NCBI GenBank assembly: GCA_023548195.1
Contig: JAJHZJ010000121.1
Coordinates: 1,798,220-1,862,219 of the forward strand
Direction: 5' to 3'
Length of the DNA stretch: 64,000 bases
From: Bettongia penicillata ogilbyi
Lineage: Eukaryota > Chordata > Mammalia > Diprotodontia > Potoroidae
Of the stretch, positions 12,280 through 23,612 are shown piece after piece; position 1 is the first letter of the stretch; each line of letters starts with the position of its first letter. The position numbers were made by a program, and so were the translations under genes. Below the pieces are notes generated by a model, which worked only from the letters and a program-made list of their open reading frames with translations, was not told the DNA's origin and ran no database searches.

Positions 12280-12480
12280 ATGGACTCAAGGCCCTTCATC
12301 ATCTTTTCAACATCCTTAAACTGTGATACGTAGAATTGAAAACAATTTTCCAGATTAAGTCTAATGAGAATTATCACCAATCTGTTCCTGGAAGCTGTTC
12401 CTTTCTTAATGTAACTCAAGATTGCATGAGCTTTTTTGGTTTATGTATGTCCCACTCAAAGATGGAATGATGGAATAAAT
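12280..12480 (+). mobile_element. CR1/L3-type LINE fragment, distal part
   Basis: Resumes the element broken at 11945: 'cccttcatcatcttttcaac', then 'ccagattaagtctaatgag' and 'aagattgcatgagctttttt', all typical of the amniote CR1-like repeat. Confidence 0.6.
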
Positions 12481-12589
12481 CCTAGGATAGCTTTGCTCAC
12501 AACCAGGTGGGAGTGGTGTGAGGAGTGGAGTGTAAAATGACTGCTCAGCAAGCACTTACATGTAAGTATTTCATATATTTTTGTACGGA

Positions 12590-12880
12590 CATGTGGTCTC
12601 CCTGGTTAGAATGTGAGTTCCATGAGGATAGGGGTGACTTTATTTTTGTTTTAGGTGGCAAATGGATAGAGCACTGAGCATGGAATCAGGAAGACTCATC
12701 TTCCTGAGTTCAAATCTGGCTTCAGACACTTACTAGCTGTGTGCCCCCAGGGAAAGTCATTTAACCTTGTTTGACTCAGTTTTCTCATCTGTAAAATGAG
12801 CTGCAGAAGGAAATGGCAAGCCACTCTAGTATCCTTGCCATGTAAACCCCAAATGCAGTCACAGAGAGTCAGACAAAATC
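12590..12880 (+). repeat. L2 tail followed by MAR1-type SINE
   Basis: 12590-12650 is an L2-type 3' end ('agaatgtgagttccatgagg'). 12653-12880 is a plus-strand MAR1 with head, 'aggaaatggcaagccactc' body and 'gagagtcagaca' end. The SINE seems to have landed in the LINE tail. Confidence 0.8.
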
Positions 12881-13161
12881 TGCAGTGTGTACCCTACACA
12901 GTATACACAGGAACTTGTGGATTGATTGATAGAATATTAACATAGTTTCTGGCTGGGAGTCACTGCCAAACTTCGTTTTCCCCCTACTGAAAGACTCTTC
13001 AGAGTCCTTCTCAGCAACTGCTAATAAATAAACTTGCATAGGATACAGACAAGTAAACTGCATGTTGTTTATTCACTCAGTACTGTGACATCTACCATCA
13101 GTAGGTGTCTGATAACTCAGCAGATGACATATATGTGTATATGTGTATATATGTGTGTATA

Positions 13162-13414
13162 TGTTGTTCATTCATTTTTCAGTCATGTCTGAGTCCTTAT
13201 GACCCCATTTGGGTAGGGTTATTTTTTTGGGCAGAAACATTAAAGTGGTTTGCCATTTCCTTCTCCAACTCATTTTATAGATGAGGAAACTGAGGCAAAT
13301 AGGATTAAGTGACTTGCCCAGCATCACACAGTTAGTAAGTGTTTGAGGTCAGATTTGAACTCAGGTCTTCCTGATTCCAGGTTCATCACTCTATCCACTG
13401 TACTACCTAGGTGC

Positions 13415-13415
<1 letters not shown>
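13162..13415 (-). repeat. MAR1-type SINE, minus strand, between TG-rich tracts
   Basis: Antisense copy from 'cagtcatgtctgagtcc' to 'ccactgtactacctaggtg'. A TATG-rich tract (13125-13160) precedes it and a (GT)n run (13418-13446) follows it. Confidence 0.88.
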
Positions 13416-13447
<32 letters not shown>

Positions 13448-13462
13448 TTCTTCCTTCCTAAG

Positions 13463-14221
13463 TGTAACATTAATGTAAGGTTAATGGTGAGTGGGGGGAA
13501 GAATTAAAGATCTTCCCCACCCATTAATAAGCCTCAGATACCTTTCGTTAGTTTCTAATGAGGCACTGGGTCAAGAGGGTCCTGCCCTCCAGCCCTGAAA
13601 AGAGTATATATACTCTGAGGTGAGGCTTTGCTTTGGGGCTTGTTTTTTGGAAGGAGGTTCATGTACCAGATGAAACTCTGAGCAGCCACTTTAAGAAGCC
13701 CCCCAGCTTTGAACACCCAGACGTTGGTGCTTCTGTCTCTGGCAATGATGTATGTATTGTCTATGGTCAGACAGTTGGAAGCCCTGTCTGTTGGTCTTTA
13801 TTTCTTGGCTTGTATTTTCTCTGTTGGTATGGGTGTTTGATTAAAGTGATTGCTGACCCCTCAAAAATTGCTTTCCTTTAAGAAAAGCATATCTAAGAAC
13901 CTTTGCAATAGTCCCTCCTGTGTATGCCAGGGTTGTTGCTACTACAACAAGCTATAAAGGAACTGAGTGGAAGGGTGAGGATTCTGATCCAGATGAATTT
14001 AGTAAAAGTAAATTGGTCTTTCTCTTTGTAATTTCCACTTGTAATTTCTGTTTGTATTTTCTCTGAAGTTCAAGGTGCTGACTTTTTCCCCTGAACTAAG
14101 TGGATGAATATATGCTTGATGAAAGTAGATTGCTGACCCCTCAAAAATTGCTTTCCTTTTAGAAAAGCAGATCTAGTAATCTGTACAGCAGGCTGTGTGT
14201 GCTGGGGTCCTCACTGTTACA
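13463..14221 (+). mobile_element. Collapsed LTR element: LTR - short remnant - partial LTR (family A)
   Basis: The same LTR family as 5390-5987, in plus orientation. 13463-13946 runs from TGTAACAT through a TATA box (about 13604-13613, 'agtatatatactctg') to the end block 'ttgctactaca'. About 75 bases of non-LTR sequence follow. From about 14020 the 3' half of the LTR repeats, ending 'cactgttaca' at 14221. The whole unit is bracketed by a perfect 5-base duplication CTAAG (13458-13462 and 14222-14226), so it is one insertion. No viral gene is recognisable in the remnant. Confidence 0.85.
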
Positions 14222-14284
14222 CTAAGTCACATGAACCAGAGTAACCAAAAAAAGATGTAGTACAAAAAAAAAACCCAAAACAAA

Positions 14285-14530
14285 AAAACAGGCATCTAAG
14301 TGATTGGATAGAGTACTGGTGTCAGAAAGATCCTAGTTTGAATCTGGCTTTAGACACTAGCTGTGTGACTTTGGGCAAGTCAACCTCTATTTGCCTCAGT
14401 TTCCTCATCTGTAAATGGGAATAATAACAGCATCTGCCTCCCAGGGTTGTTGTGAAAACCAAATGAGATGACCATTGTGAGGCACTTAGTACAGTGCCTG
14501 GAATAAACGTTCTCTATCATCGTCATCACA
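14285..14530 (+). repeat. MIR/MON1-type SINE
   Basis: Plus-strand copy with 'cctcatctgtaaatgggaat', 'cccagggttgttgtgaaaac' and 'ggcacttagtacagtgcctg', the long-tailed MIR-related type. Preceded by an A-rich stretch. Confidence 0.8.
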
Positions 14531-14724
14531 ATTGCTTCTGACAAAGTAGTTTCAGTTAGAGTGGGTACAACATATAGGCAGGAAAGGTACTTATTGCAAT
14601 AATAGGGGATAGTTACCACTTGTTACAAAGGAAAGAATCTGTTCTTGTTAGCTCAGCTATTTATATTACACCAAACAGTTTTATAATTCTTTTTGACTAA
14701 TCAGTCTGATCTATAGTGGATTCA

Positions 14725-14880
14725 TTGACTTTGTCAGTCAATCAGCATTTGTTAAGCCCCAACCACCTGAGGACTCATTTCCTTAAACAGGAATACCCAG
14801 AACCGAACGCAATACTACAGATTAGGTCTCATGGGACTTTTGCCAATAAGGACATTATTAGACAGGATAAGGAGAAGGTG
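14725..14880 (+). repeat. Possible CR1/L3-type fragment
   Basis: 'acccagaaccgaacgc' and 'actacagattaggtctcatg' parallel the distal CR1-like piece at 12330-12370. Short and diverged. Confidence 0.45.
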
Positions 14881-15389
14881 ACAAGTCCCTTGACCTGTCA
14901 AAGTCCTCTGCAATCTTCTTTTGTAAAGTGATTAGGAGGAAGAGAGCTTTTGAAGGGGAGAAACATTTTGCTGTATGTGCTGAAACATGATATAACCTAA
15001 AAAAAACACAACTACATAACAAAAATGGAGTTAGTTATGCCAGCTTTTTACAGACCACTTTCAGCTCTTTAAAAAAATTCTTTCAGTGCCTCTTTGATGC
15101 GTACCTTACTAGGCTTGCTTCAGATAAGGCCATGTGTTAGAGGCCAAGTGCTATCATTTCTTTCACCCATGACTGATCACCTGCTGGAAGGCAGCTTTAG
15201 GCTAAGTTCTTCATTCTACATTGTTTGCTCTCTGTCCTACATGCCAGGAACTGGCTTGGAGCATTTGCTTGGTGATCTGTCAAGTAGCCCTACCTTTCTG
15301 CTGGGAAAATGAAGGAGATGGGTGATGACCAATCACCCAGACCTCAGGCTTTTTTCTAATCGAGCTCTGCTGTTTGGGGGAAGGGAAGG
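14881..15389. other. Unassigned sequence
   Basis: No repeat or coding assignment. A 72-codon plus-strand frame (15094-15312) shows no family resemblance. Confidence 0.35.
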
Positions 15390-15652
15390 GACTGAACATT
15401 TATTAAGTACCTAATCTGTGTCTAACATTGTGCCAGATGATTTACAAATATTTCATTTGATCCTCACAACAGCCATAGGGGTGGGGTGGGTGATTTTATT
15501 ATCCCCATTTTATAGTTGAGGAAACTGAGGCAAACAGAGGGTTAAGTGACTTGCCCAGGTTCACATAGCTAGTAAGTTTCTGAGGCCAGGTTTGAAATAA
15601 GGTCTTCCCGGCTCCAGGCCCAGCTCTCTCTGGCGTACCACCCAGCTCCCCA
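15390..15652 (-). repeat. MIR-type SINE with long 3' part, minus strand
   Basis: Antisense copy: 'aggaaactgaggcaaacag', 'gtgacttgcccaggttcac', then the antisense head 'ggctccaggcccagctct'. The left part ('tttgatcctcacaacagcc') belongs to the MIR 3' half. Confidence 0.8.
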
Positions 15653-16312
15653 ACGGCTGGAAGCTCCACTCCTACATATTCTTACAGCAAACTCTTGCAA
15701 ACTCTTGCACCCTCTGCTTTTGAGCCTGATAGGATCAGAGCTGGTTGAACCTTGTCTGGCGTTGGAGCCTATGAAATGCAAACCTGAGCTCGCTAGGCCT
15801 TCTGTGTGCCAACGCATTCCTAAAAAAAAACCAGTTCTTGCTTCAGCAGGCTTCCTGAAAAACTAGTTTCTCCAGTTTGCCATGAGAAACTATGTTTGTA
15901 CATGGCTAGTCCTCTCCATGTCCCTCCCACTATAGTAATTTTCGGTGCACAAAGAGGCCTTTTTTAGGCAACTGGACAGAGGAACTGGGTGAAGGGGAAA
16001 CAGGCAGTGGGGCAGTAGGGCAGAAGCCCAGAGGCCAGGCAAGAGCTAATTAGGAAGTAGAACTAGAAACTAGAATAAACACTCCACCCAAAGGATAACG
16101 ATGGAATATTGTTTTCATAAATTTGGAGTGTTAGCTTTCATCAGAGAAGAGAGCTGAGCGAGAAGAATTTTCCTGGACCCTAATAGCACAATTATCTGAC
16201 AAGTATCTGGCCTGGTCACTCATGGTGAAAAATCTCCCATTTGGCCACCCCTTTTCCCTTTGTTTCATTTTGTTGCTGTCAGGCAACCTTAAATATGTGA
16301 ACATTCATGCTT
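15653..16312. other. Unassigned sequence
   Basis: No recognisable mobile element or exon. A poly-A8 run at 15824-15832 is not accompanied by a matching duplication that I can find. Confidence 0.35.
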
Positions 16313-16350
16313 GTGTGTGTGTGTGTGTATGTGTGCGCACGCGTGCATGC
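16313..16350. repeat. (TG)n with TGCG interruption
   Basis: Alternating purine-pyrimidine run including 'gtgtgcgcacgcgtgcatgc', a sequence able to adopt left-handed (Z) DNA. Confidence 0.85.
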
Positions 16351-16639
16351 GTTTATTTAAGAGATTAGCGAATACTGGATAGAGAGAGAGATCGCCAAAT
16401 CAGGGTGGCCTGGGTTCATGCTGACAAATGCTAGCTGTGTGACCCCATATGCTACTGAACAATTGTGGATCTTGAGTGATGAAAGGATTTTTCACTTTAG
16501 GAATTCTTTATACCAGTATAACTACCAGTATTGGGTGCCATCCCACCATCTTTAAAAATCAAAAACTAAAATATAGGGACTGCATATGTGATTTTGTTTT
16601 CTCATGCCCCTAAAATGGATAGATTCTACCTCCCATCAT

Positions 16640-16795
16640 AGACCAGCACCATCTCTGAAACTCAGAGTTGCCTAGGACTTACACATCAAGTAACTTGTCT
16701 AAGGTCACACAGCCTCTATGTGTGAGTTGGACTGAAACTCAAGTTTTCCAGACTCTCAGGTCAGTTCTCTATCTGCTATACCACACTGCCTCTAA
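16640..16795 (-). repeat. MIR-type SINE, minus strand
   Basis: Antisense MIR core: 'aacttgtctaaggtcacac', 'gagttggactgaaactcaag' and 'tctgctataccacactgcc'. Confidence 0.7.
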
Positions 16796-16939
16796 AAACT
16801 AAAATCTTGCCACCTCCCACCCAAAAAAACCCAAACCTAATAGCAAACAAACAAAAAGCCAAGCAATCAAATGAAGTTTGAGAAATACCTCTCTACATGT
16901 CCTATTATTAAGGACAATGAAATGTTCCTGGAAAGAACA

Positions 16940-17030
16940 GACATGCTTTCTCTAAAGTCAGAGAATCTGGGTTCAAATCAACCCCTCTGATGATACCTAT
17001 GTGAAAGTCACTTAACTTCATCTGTAATCC
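16940..17030 (+). repeat. MIR/SINE fragment
   Basis: Short plus-strand piece with 'gagaatctgggttcaaatc' (B-box-like) and 'tgaaagtcacttaacttc'. Confidence 0.55.
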
Positions 17031-17925
17031 TAAAAGTACTTAGATATTAAAAAAAAAGAAGAAGAAAAAAGAAATGGCATCAAGTGACATGGAAGAATCC
17101 TAAGTTGTCAGGAGGTCTGAGAATAGTAGAATGTGACATAGGAGAAGGAAGGAGGGGAAGAAAGACCAGTGAACATTTGAGGCTAAATAAAAGGCATGAC
17201 TGTCTTCCTGAAGCGAAGGTGATGGTGGTGATGGATTTTGCTCAGGATTAATTACCTTTTTCTGCTCCAAGGGATGATAATGATGGGGTTATGTTAACCT
17301 GACAGATCAGTTCATTGGGGCCAGTTTGGAATTACAAGGGCATGGAGACTTACATGGCAGTTTTAAAAGACTAGAGATAGTTACTAAAGCATACTTAGGT
17401 AGAGGAGAAAATGAACAGTTTTGAGGTTCTCCTGACATTGAGTTGGCTCTGGCTTGCAGGGATTCTCAAGATATGCGGTAAACATAAATGTGTTCTGACA
17501 GGAAGTAATTTCTTACAATGGTCTCAGAAAACTATGACAAATTGACTTATTGAACATGTCACAGCTAAGAAACTAGTTTTCTGAGAAATTATTTTCTATA
17601 TGAAAAGATTTTGCATATTAGGAATTTTCACACTTCCACCAACACAAAAAAATAGCTCTTTTGTTGCTTTCTTGGAGGCTTTATGGGTTATTAGGGAAGC
17701 TCATGATCTGTTCTATGCCCTAATATACTTCCCTCTGCTCCAGGGTCTTCAAGTTTGGCAGATTCTAAAGCTCAATATCTTGGTGAACTGATTGGTACTA
17801 ACCAGTTGCATAGGAGACTTGTCCATAAACGAAGATACTCATTAATTTAGAACATGAATTATATCCTTTATGTCATGCATTGCAGTTAGTCCATTTTTGG
17901 AAATAATATTGCAGCCTACCTTCAT
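17031..17925. other. Unassigned sequence
   Basis: A 50-base purine-rich patch (17047-17080) then ordinary sequence. No repeat or exon that I can support. Confidence 0.35.
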
Positions 17926-17929
17926 CTGC

Positions 17930-18240
17930 TATGCATTTCTTCATGGCCATTTGAGTTAGCTACCATTTTGATTCTTAAATTTTGGTTTTCTTAGATTTGT
18001 AGCCACACAGCATCACTGAGATAACATTTGTGTTAAAAAGATGGACTTTGATACCAAAGAGTACGTGGGTTCATTAAAAGCACTATATATTCTCTCAAGA
18101 GAAATGGAACCCGTTTTTGTCTTCCTCCCATTTGATTCTGGGCCCAACTTAAATATTGGCCATTAATTATTTACAATCCTCTTGGTTTCACTTTTTGGCA
18201 ATAACAAAATCTAAGATTTTTCCATTGCGTTTAGAAGCCT
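17930..18240 (-). repeat. Unnamed dispersed segment, copy 1
   Basis: Shares an ordered set of blocks with 22690-23150 and more weakly with 43010-43500: 'gtgttaaaaagatggac' beside 'ttcattaaaagcac', then 'attctgggcccaact'. This implies an old interspersed repeat, perhaps from an ancient LINE. Strand is a guess. Confidence 0.4.
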
Positions 18241-18703
18241 TCTCCTCTTTCATGTAACCTTGAGAGTCAATCCCTAAGTACCTCAGAATTGTATTCTCTA
18301 GCATGAACCTCTTTTATGTCTACTAGGTCTAGTTCCTCCATTTTTCCTCCCTTTCTTTTCATCAGTATACACTTGGAATGTTAAAATCCAAATGTGGAGG
18401 ATCTTTGATGGGAAAAAAATTGTTATAAAAATCTTAATGGAATTTTTCCATTTTTTATCTCTTTACTGTGCTTTGTCAAGTTTCATCCTTAAATGCCCTC
18501 AAGATGACTTTGCTTGGGTGGTTTTATCACCAGAATTGTTTTCTTTTAAATTCATCTTTTCTCCCACTGTTTCTCATAGTTTTTATTTATTTGTTGAGAG
18601 AAAATACATTTTATTTGTATTTGGTTACCTCTGAGTCATTATGGGTTTTTTTCCCCTTATGCCATGGATTTGTTTACTACTTGTTTAGGTTTTTAGAATT
18701 TTT

Positions 18704-19492
18704 TTTAAATTTATTTATTTATTTAACTTTTTACATTCATTTTCACAAAATTTTGGGTTCCAAATTTTCTCACCATTTATCCCCTCCCACCTCCCCAATA
18801 CACCAAGCATTGTAATTTTCCCTATCACCAATCTGCCCTCTCTTCTATCATCCCTCCCTTCTCTTGTCCCCATCTTCTCTTTTGTCCTGTAGGGCCAGAT
18901 GACTTTCTATTCCCCATTAATTGTATTTCTTATTTCCTAGTAGCAAGAACAATACTCAACAGTTGTTCCTAAAACTTAGAGTTCCTAGGCTCAGCTCTCT
19001 CAGGGGATTTATGTAGAGACCTGAACTTCTGCCTGCTGCTCTGGGAGTCCTGGGCCGCCGCTGCTGCCTCTGCTGCTGCCTCTGCCGCTTCCTCTGCTGC
19101 TCCCTCCAGTGCTGCCTCCCGAGGGGGCCCGAGCCACGGAGACACCCCGCTCCCCTCTCGGCCAGCTCAGCCATCTCTCTCACTGACCTGTAGCGTCTGT
19201 GGGTGGAGGGACCTTCCCGGCTGCCAGAGGTTCTGTCCCTGAAGCCTGCTCGGATCTGCTCCTCTGGGGCTGCGGCCAGGGCAGCGCTGGGGTGGGCTCC
19301 GCTTTCCGGGGCGCGATGGACCCTGGGGACGGCTCTCCAGGACTCTCTGGAACAGAAATCTTTCCCACTGTGTTTCTGTGCACCTTGCAGTGATCCAGAA
19401 TTTGTGGGGAGTTCTTCTTGCAGGAAATATATGGGCTGTGGGTTCGGAGCTAGCATATGTGAGTCTTTCTACTCTGCCATCTTGGCTCCTCC
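18704..19492 (-). mobile_element. Mini-HAL1: 5'UTR joined to 3'UTR, no ORFs
   Basis: On the minus strand the element has a complete GC-rich 5'UTR (19492 down to about 18985), which then jumps directly into the distal 3'UTR (about 18984 to 18704), ending in an A/T-rich tail. Both coding regions are absent. It is bracketed by a perfect 16-base duplication GGTTTTTAGAATTTTT (18688-18703 and 19493-19508). The element therefore inserted as this 789-base unit, or lost its middle with both ends intact. The closest full relative is 51628-55118. A 166-codon sense frame in the 5'UTR is discussed under findings. Confidence 0.9.
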
Positions 19493-19544
19493 GGTTTTTA
19501 GAATTTTTATAATTCTTATGTCTCTATCCCTCCCAACCTAGGAG

Positions 19545-22333
19545 TGTTTTTAAAAAATTTTTATTTAGTATTTAATTTTTCCCTAGTTACATGTAAAAAC
19601 AATTTTAACATTCATTTTTTAAAACTTTGAGTTCCAAATTCTCTCCTTTCCTCCCTCCCCACCCCATCTCACTGAGACAGCAAGCAATTCAATATAGGTT
19701 ATACATGTGTGGTCATGCCAAATATTTCCATGAATCATGTTGTGAGAGATTATATCTCCTTCCATCTTATTCTGTCCCCCCATTTATTCTATTCTCTCTC
19801 TCCTTTCATCTTTTCCATCCTCAAAAGTGTTTTGCTTCTAACTATCCCTTTCCCCAATCTACTCTCCCTTCTGTCATTCGCTCCTCCCTTATTCCCTTCC
19901 CCTCTATTTTCCTGTAGGGTAAAATGGATACCCAATTGAATGTTTATGTTATTCCCACTGAGCCAGTTCCAATGAGGGTAAGGTTCACTCAATCCCTCTC
20001 TCCTCCTCCCTCTTGCCCTCCACTATAAAAGCTTTTTCTTGCCTCTTTTATGTGAGATAATTGACCCTGTTCTACCCCTCCATTTCTCTTTCTCCTGGTA
20101 CATTCCTCTTTTTCATCCATTTTATTTTTTAGATATTATCCCTTCATATTCAATTCACACCTACACCCTCTATCTATATATACTCCTTCTAACTACCCTA
20201 ATAATGAGAAAGGACTTATAAGTTGTAAATATCTTTCCATATAGGAATGCAAACAGTTCAACCTTAATAAGCCTCTTAAGATTTCTCTTTTTTGTTTACC
20301 TTTTCATACTTCTCTTGATTCCTTTTTTGAAAGTCAAATTTTCTATTCAGCTCTGCACTTTTCATTAAGAATGCTTAAAGGTCCTCTATTTCATTGAATA
20401 TCCACTTTTTCCCCTGAAGGGAACTCAGTTTTGTTAGGTAGGTGATTCTTGGTTTTAATCCTAGCTCCTCTTTTCTCCAGAATATCATATTCCAAGCCCT
20501 TTAATCCCTTAATGTAGAAGCTGTTAGATCTTGTGTTTTCCTGATTGAGTTTCCACAATACTCGAATTGTTTCTTTCTGACTGCTTGCAATATTTTCTCT
20601 TTGCCCTGGGAGCTCTGGAATTTGGCTACAATATTCCTAGAAGTATTCCTTTTAGGATCTCTTTCCAGAGGCAATCAGTGGCTTCTTCCAATTTCTATTT
20701 TACCCTCTGGTTCTAGAATTTCAGGGCAGTTTTCCTTGATAACTTCTTGAAAGATTATGTTTAGGCTCTTTTTTTTTTGATTATGGCTCTCAGATAGTCC
20801 AATAATTTTTAAATTTTCTCTCCTGGATCTATTTTCCAGGTTGGTTGTTTTTCCAATGAGACATTTCACATTGTCTGCTATTTTTTCATTCTTTTGATTT
20901 TGTTTTGCTGTTTTTTGATTTCTCATAAAATCGTCAGCTTACATTTGCTCCTTCTTTTTAAGTAATTGTCTTCTTCAGTGAGCTTTTGGACTTCCTTTTC
21001 CATTTGGCTAATTCTGCTTTTTAAGGCACTTTTTTTCCTCATTGACTTTTTGAACCTCTTTTGCCATTTGGGCTAGTCTATTTTTAATGGTGTTATTTTC
21101 TTCAGTATTTTTTTGGGTCCCCTTTAGCAAGCAGTTGACTCATCTTTTGTGAGTTTATTACATAACTTTTATTTCTCTTCCCAGTTTTTTCTCTACTTCT
21201 TTTACTTGATTTTCAAAATCCTTTTTGAGCTCTTCCATGGCCTGAGACCAATTCATATTTTTCTTGGAGGCTTTGGCTGTGGGAGCTTTGCACTTGTTGC
21301 CTTCTTCTGAGTGTGTGTTTTGATCTTCCTTGTCACCAAAGTAAGTTTCTATAGTCAGACGTTTGGGTTTTTTTTTTTTCTGTTGTTTGCTCATTTTTTC
21401 AGCCAGTTACTTGACTTTTTAATTCTTTTTTAAGGTAAGACTCTCCTTCCAGTGTGGAGGGTGAACTATCCCAAACTTCAAGGGTTTTGTGCAGCTGTTT
21501 TCAGAGATACTTCTAGGCACCTGTAGATTTTCAGTTTTTCCAAGTTGGTACAATCTAAGGAGAGGTGTTACTCCTTTCTTGGCCTGTATCTGGTCTGTGA
21601 GTTATCAGAGCACTCTTTTAGGCCATGGAACTGTAAGGAGGATCTACACTAAACTGTGTCCATGGGCTCTGTTATGCCTCTGCTCTGCTCCTTCTCTCTT
21701 CCACACTGCTACCCAGGACTGCAACTCAGATCCCAGTATGAGCCAAGCAGCAGAGTCCTGCCTCAGTGCTAGCAAAGAGGCTCCTGTAATCTCCTTCTGA
21801 CCATTTCTTCAATCCCCTTACTGTCTATTGCCTGAGAGCTCAAGAAGCAGTCATTGCCACTGCCACTGCCACTGTTGATTCAGTCACTTCCAAGGCCTCC
21901 TCCTAGTTTGATGAAGTGGAGACTGTGCTGGAGCATCCCACACTGTACTGTGCTCCTCTATCACCTAGGTCTAACAGACCTTTTCAGCTGACCTTCTAAA
22001 TTGTCTTTGGTATCTGTGGACTGCAAAATCTGGAAACCATCCCTGCTGCCACTGATTCAGTCACCTGAGGCCTGCTCCAAATTTGCTGGAGCCCAGTTTG
22101 CACTGGCCCAGCCTGGGCTGGACTGTGCTCCTCTCTCAGCCTGGTGCAACAGACCTTTCCTGTCAACCTTCCAGGTTGCTTTGGGTTGGAAATTTGTTTC
22201 ACTCTGTCTTTTTGTGAGGTCTGCTGCTCTAGAATTTGTTTAGAGTCATTCTTTTAAAGGTATTTAGAGTGGTTTGAGGGAGAGCTTGGGTGAGTCCCTG
22301 CCTTTACTCTGCCATCTTGACTATAGCCCCCTT
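19545..22333 (-). mobile_element. HAL1 element (5'UTR-ORF1-3'UTR, no ORF2), minus strand
   Basis: Minus-strand element about 2.8 kb long. Its 5'UTR (22333 to 21395) begins at 'tagtcaagatggcagag', followed by ORF1 (21394 to about 20310) and a pyrimidine-rich-on-plus 3'UTR ending in an A/T-rich tail near 19545. No ORF2 sequence lies between ORF1 and the 3'UTR. Its 5'UTR resembles that of the 44865 element rather than the GC-rich type. I could not find a target duplication. The mini-HAL1 lies immediately downstream of its 3' end. Confidence 0.85.
20310..21394 (-). pseudogene. HAL1 ORF1 (L1 ORF1p-like), decayed
   Basis: Starts MSKQQKKKKPKRLTIETYFG at 21394. Next comes the coiled coil (NWSQAMEELKKDFENQVKEV onward), then an RNA-recognition block with LENRSRRENLKIIGLSE, and 'EIGRSH' at the end of a readable stretch. 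The frame is conserved from 21394 to the stop at 20501-20503 (codon 298), although internal stops occur between the readable blocks at 21157-20927 and below 20675. L1 ORF1p binds element RNA as a trimer through the coiled coil. This copy cannot make that protein. Confidence 0.85.
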
Positions 22334-22689
22334 CTCATTGTTTTATGAAGTGATCCTATTCACAGTCTTCTGTTATCTCCTATTATACCTTACAAATAAG
22401 TTTATGTTTCTAAAGCAGTGCTACTTTAGGCTGCTTTTTCTATTTGTTTAGCAAGGAGATAAAAAAATGTTCACACTGACAGAGGAGGTTTCTGGGATCT
22501 TTTGTCATTATCTTTAAGGTAATTGTGATACTTGGTATTGATGCTTTTTTCTCTACGCATTTCCTGTTTTTGGTACAAATCAGATTGGAGTTGTTTTATT
22601 TACATACTGCATTTTATTCTCCTTTTTCTTCTAGTTTTGAAACTTTATTTTGATACTACCAAGTTGGTGATCTGAGTGTGTAAAGATAG

Positions 22690-23150
22690 TTAGTTCAGAG
22701 AAAATTCCCATGGCAGTAGTTGCCTACTCTGTGCTTGTGTGGCTTTTGTTCATGTGTTCCTATAAGTTTATCACAGATGAATTTGGAAGCCTTCACAAAA
22801 TGTTAAGAGCCTCCATGAACATTGTGAAGATACTGGTGAGGATGCATGTGACTTGCCCATCTTCTGTGTCTTTAGTGATATGCTTTATATCACTTCTCCT
22901 AAATTAATTCTTATTGACAGTGTGTTCCAGCTTGCTAACACCCACCATATGCTTCTGCATTGTACTTTGGGTGATCCCCAACTTTAATTCTTTGGAGGCC
23001 ATAGTATTCAATGACTCATAGCTATAAAACAATACTGGTGTTAAAAAGATGAGCTTTTGTTTCAAGGAGAAACTTGAATTCATTAAAAGCATTGTGTAAT
23101 TTCCCAAAGGCAGGTCAGTTTGCTTTTCTCATCCTACACAGTTTCAATCA
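22690..23150 (-). repeat. Unnamed dispersed segment, copy 2
   Basis: Shares 'ggtgttaaaaagatgagc' and 'ttcattaaaagcattgtg' with copy 1 (17930-18240), and a looser block order with 43010-43500. Nature unknown. Confidence 0.4.
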
Positions 23151-23349
23151 TAACTGTAACATCTGTCCAGATGCCCATTGTAGCATCTGTCTGAGATTTA
23201 GAAAATAAGAGTCAAGAAAGCCTGGCAAGGTGCCTATTTAAATAAAGTTCTTCTGAGGGCATTTTTGGCTGCATTTGGGAGGACAACAGTGACTAGAGAT
23301 GGAAAAGATCAGTAAAGATTTTCATAGCCAACTCCTTTCAATGTCAATT

Positions 23350-23465
23350 GAACAATCAACAGACATTTACTAAGCACCTACTGTGTGATGGATACTATGC
23401 TAAACAGGGGAAGCACAAAACCAAAAGTAAGATGGTCCTTATTCTTGAGGAGCTGTCACTCAATT
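23350..23465 (+). repeat. L2/CR1-group terminal fragment
   Basis: 'tactaagcacctactgtgtg' and 'cttgaggagctgtcac' match the conserved block seen at 9165, 28985 and 36505. Confidence 0.55.
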
Positions 23466-23612
23466 GAGATTCTGACATCACAGTTCTGAATATGCTTCCT
23501 GAAGAAGTAGAAATGGAATTGCAGAAAAAAGAGATGCAAAAACAACTGGACTACATTTGATCTGTCTGTATGTTTAGAGACACAAATTGATCTCTATTTA
23601 CATATCTAGACA

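Noticed and set aside
18956..19456. 166-codon sense frame as a genuine protein gene
   Set aside because: It lies wholly inside the mini-HAL1 5'UTR and crosses its 3'UTR junction. Reported only as a possible upstream frame, not as a CDS.
19545..22333. Target duplication for this HAL1
   Set aside because: Candidate matches ('ttcttatg' on the left versus 'ttctcatt' on the right) are too short and imperfect to claim.
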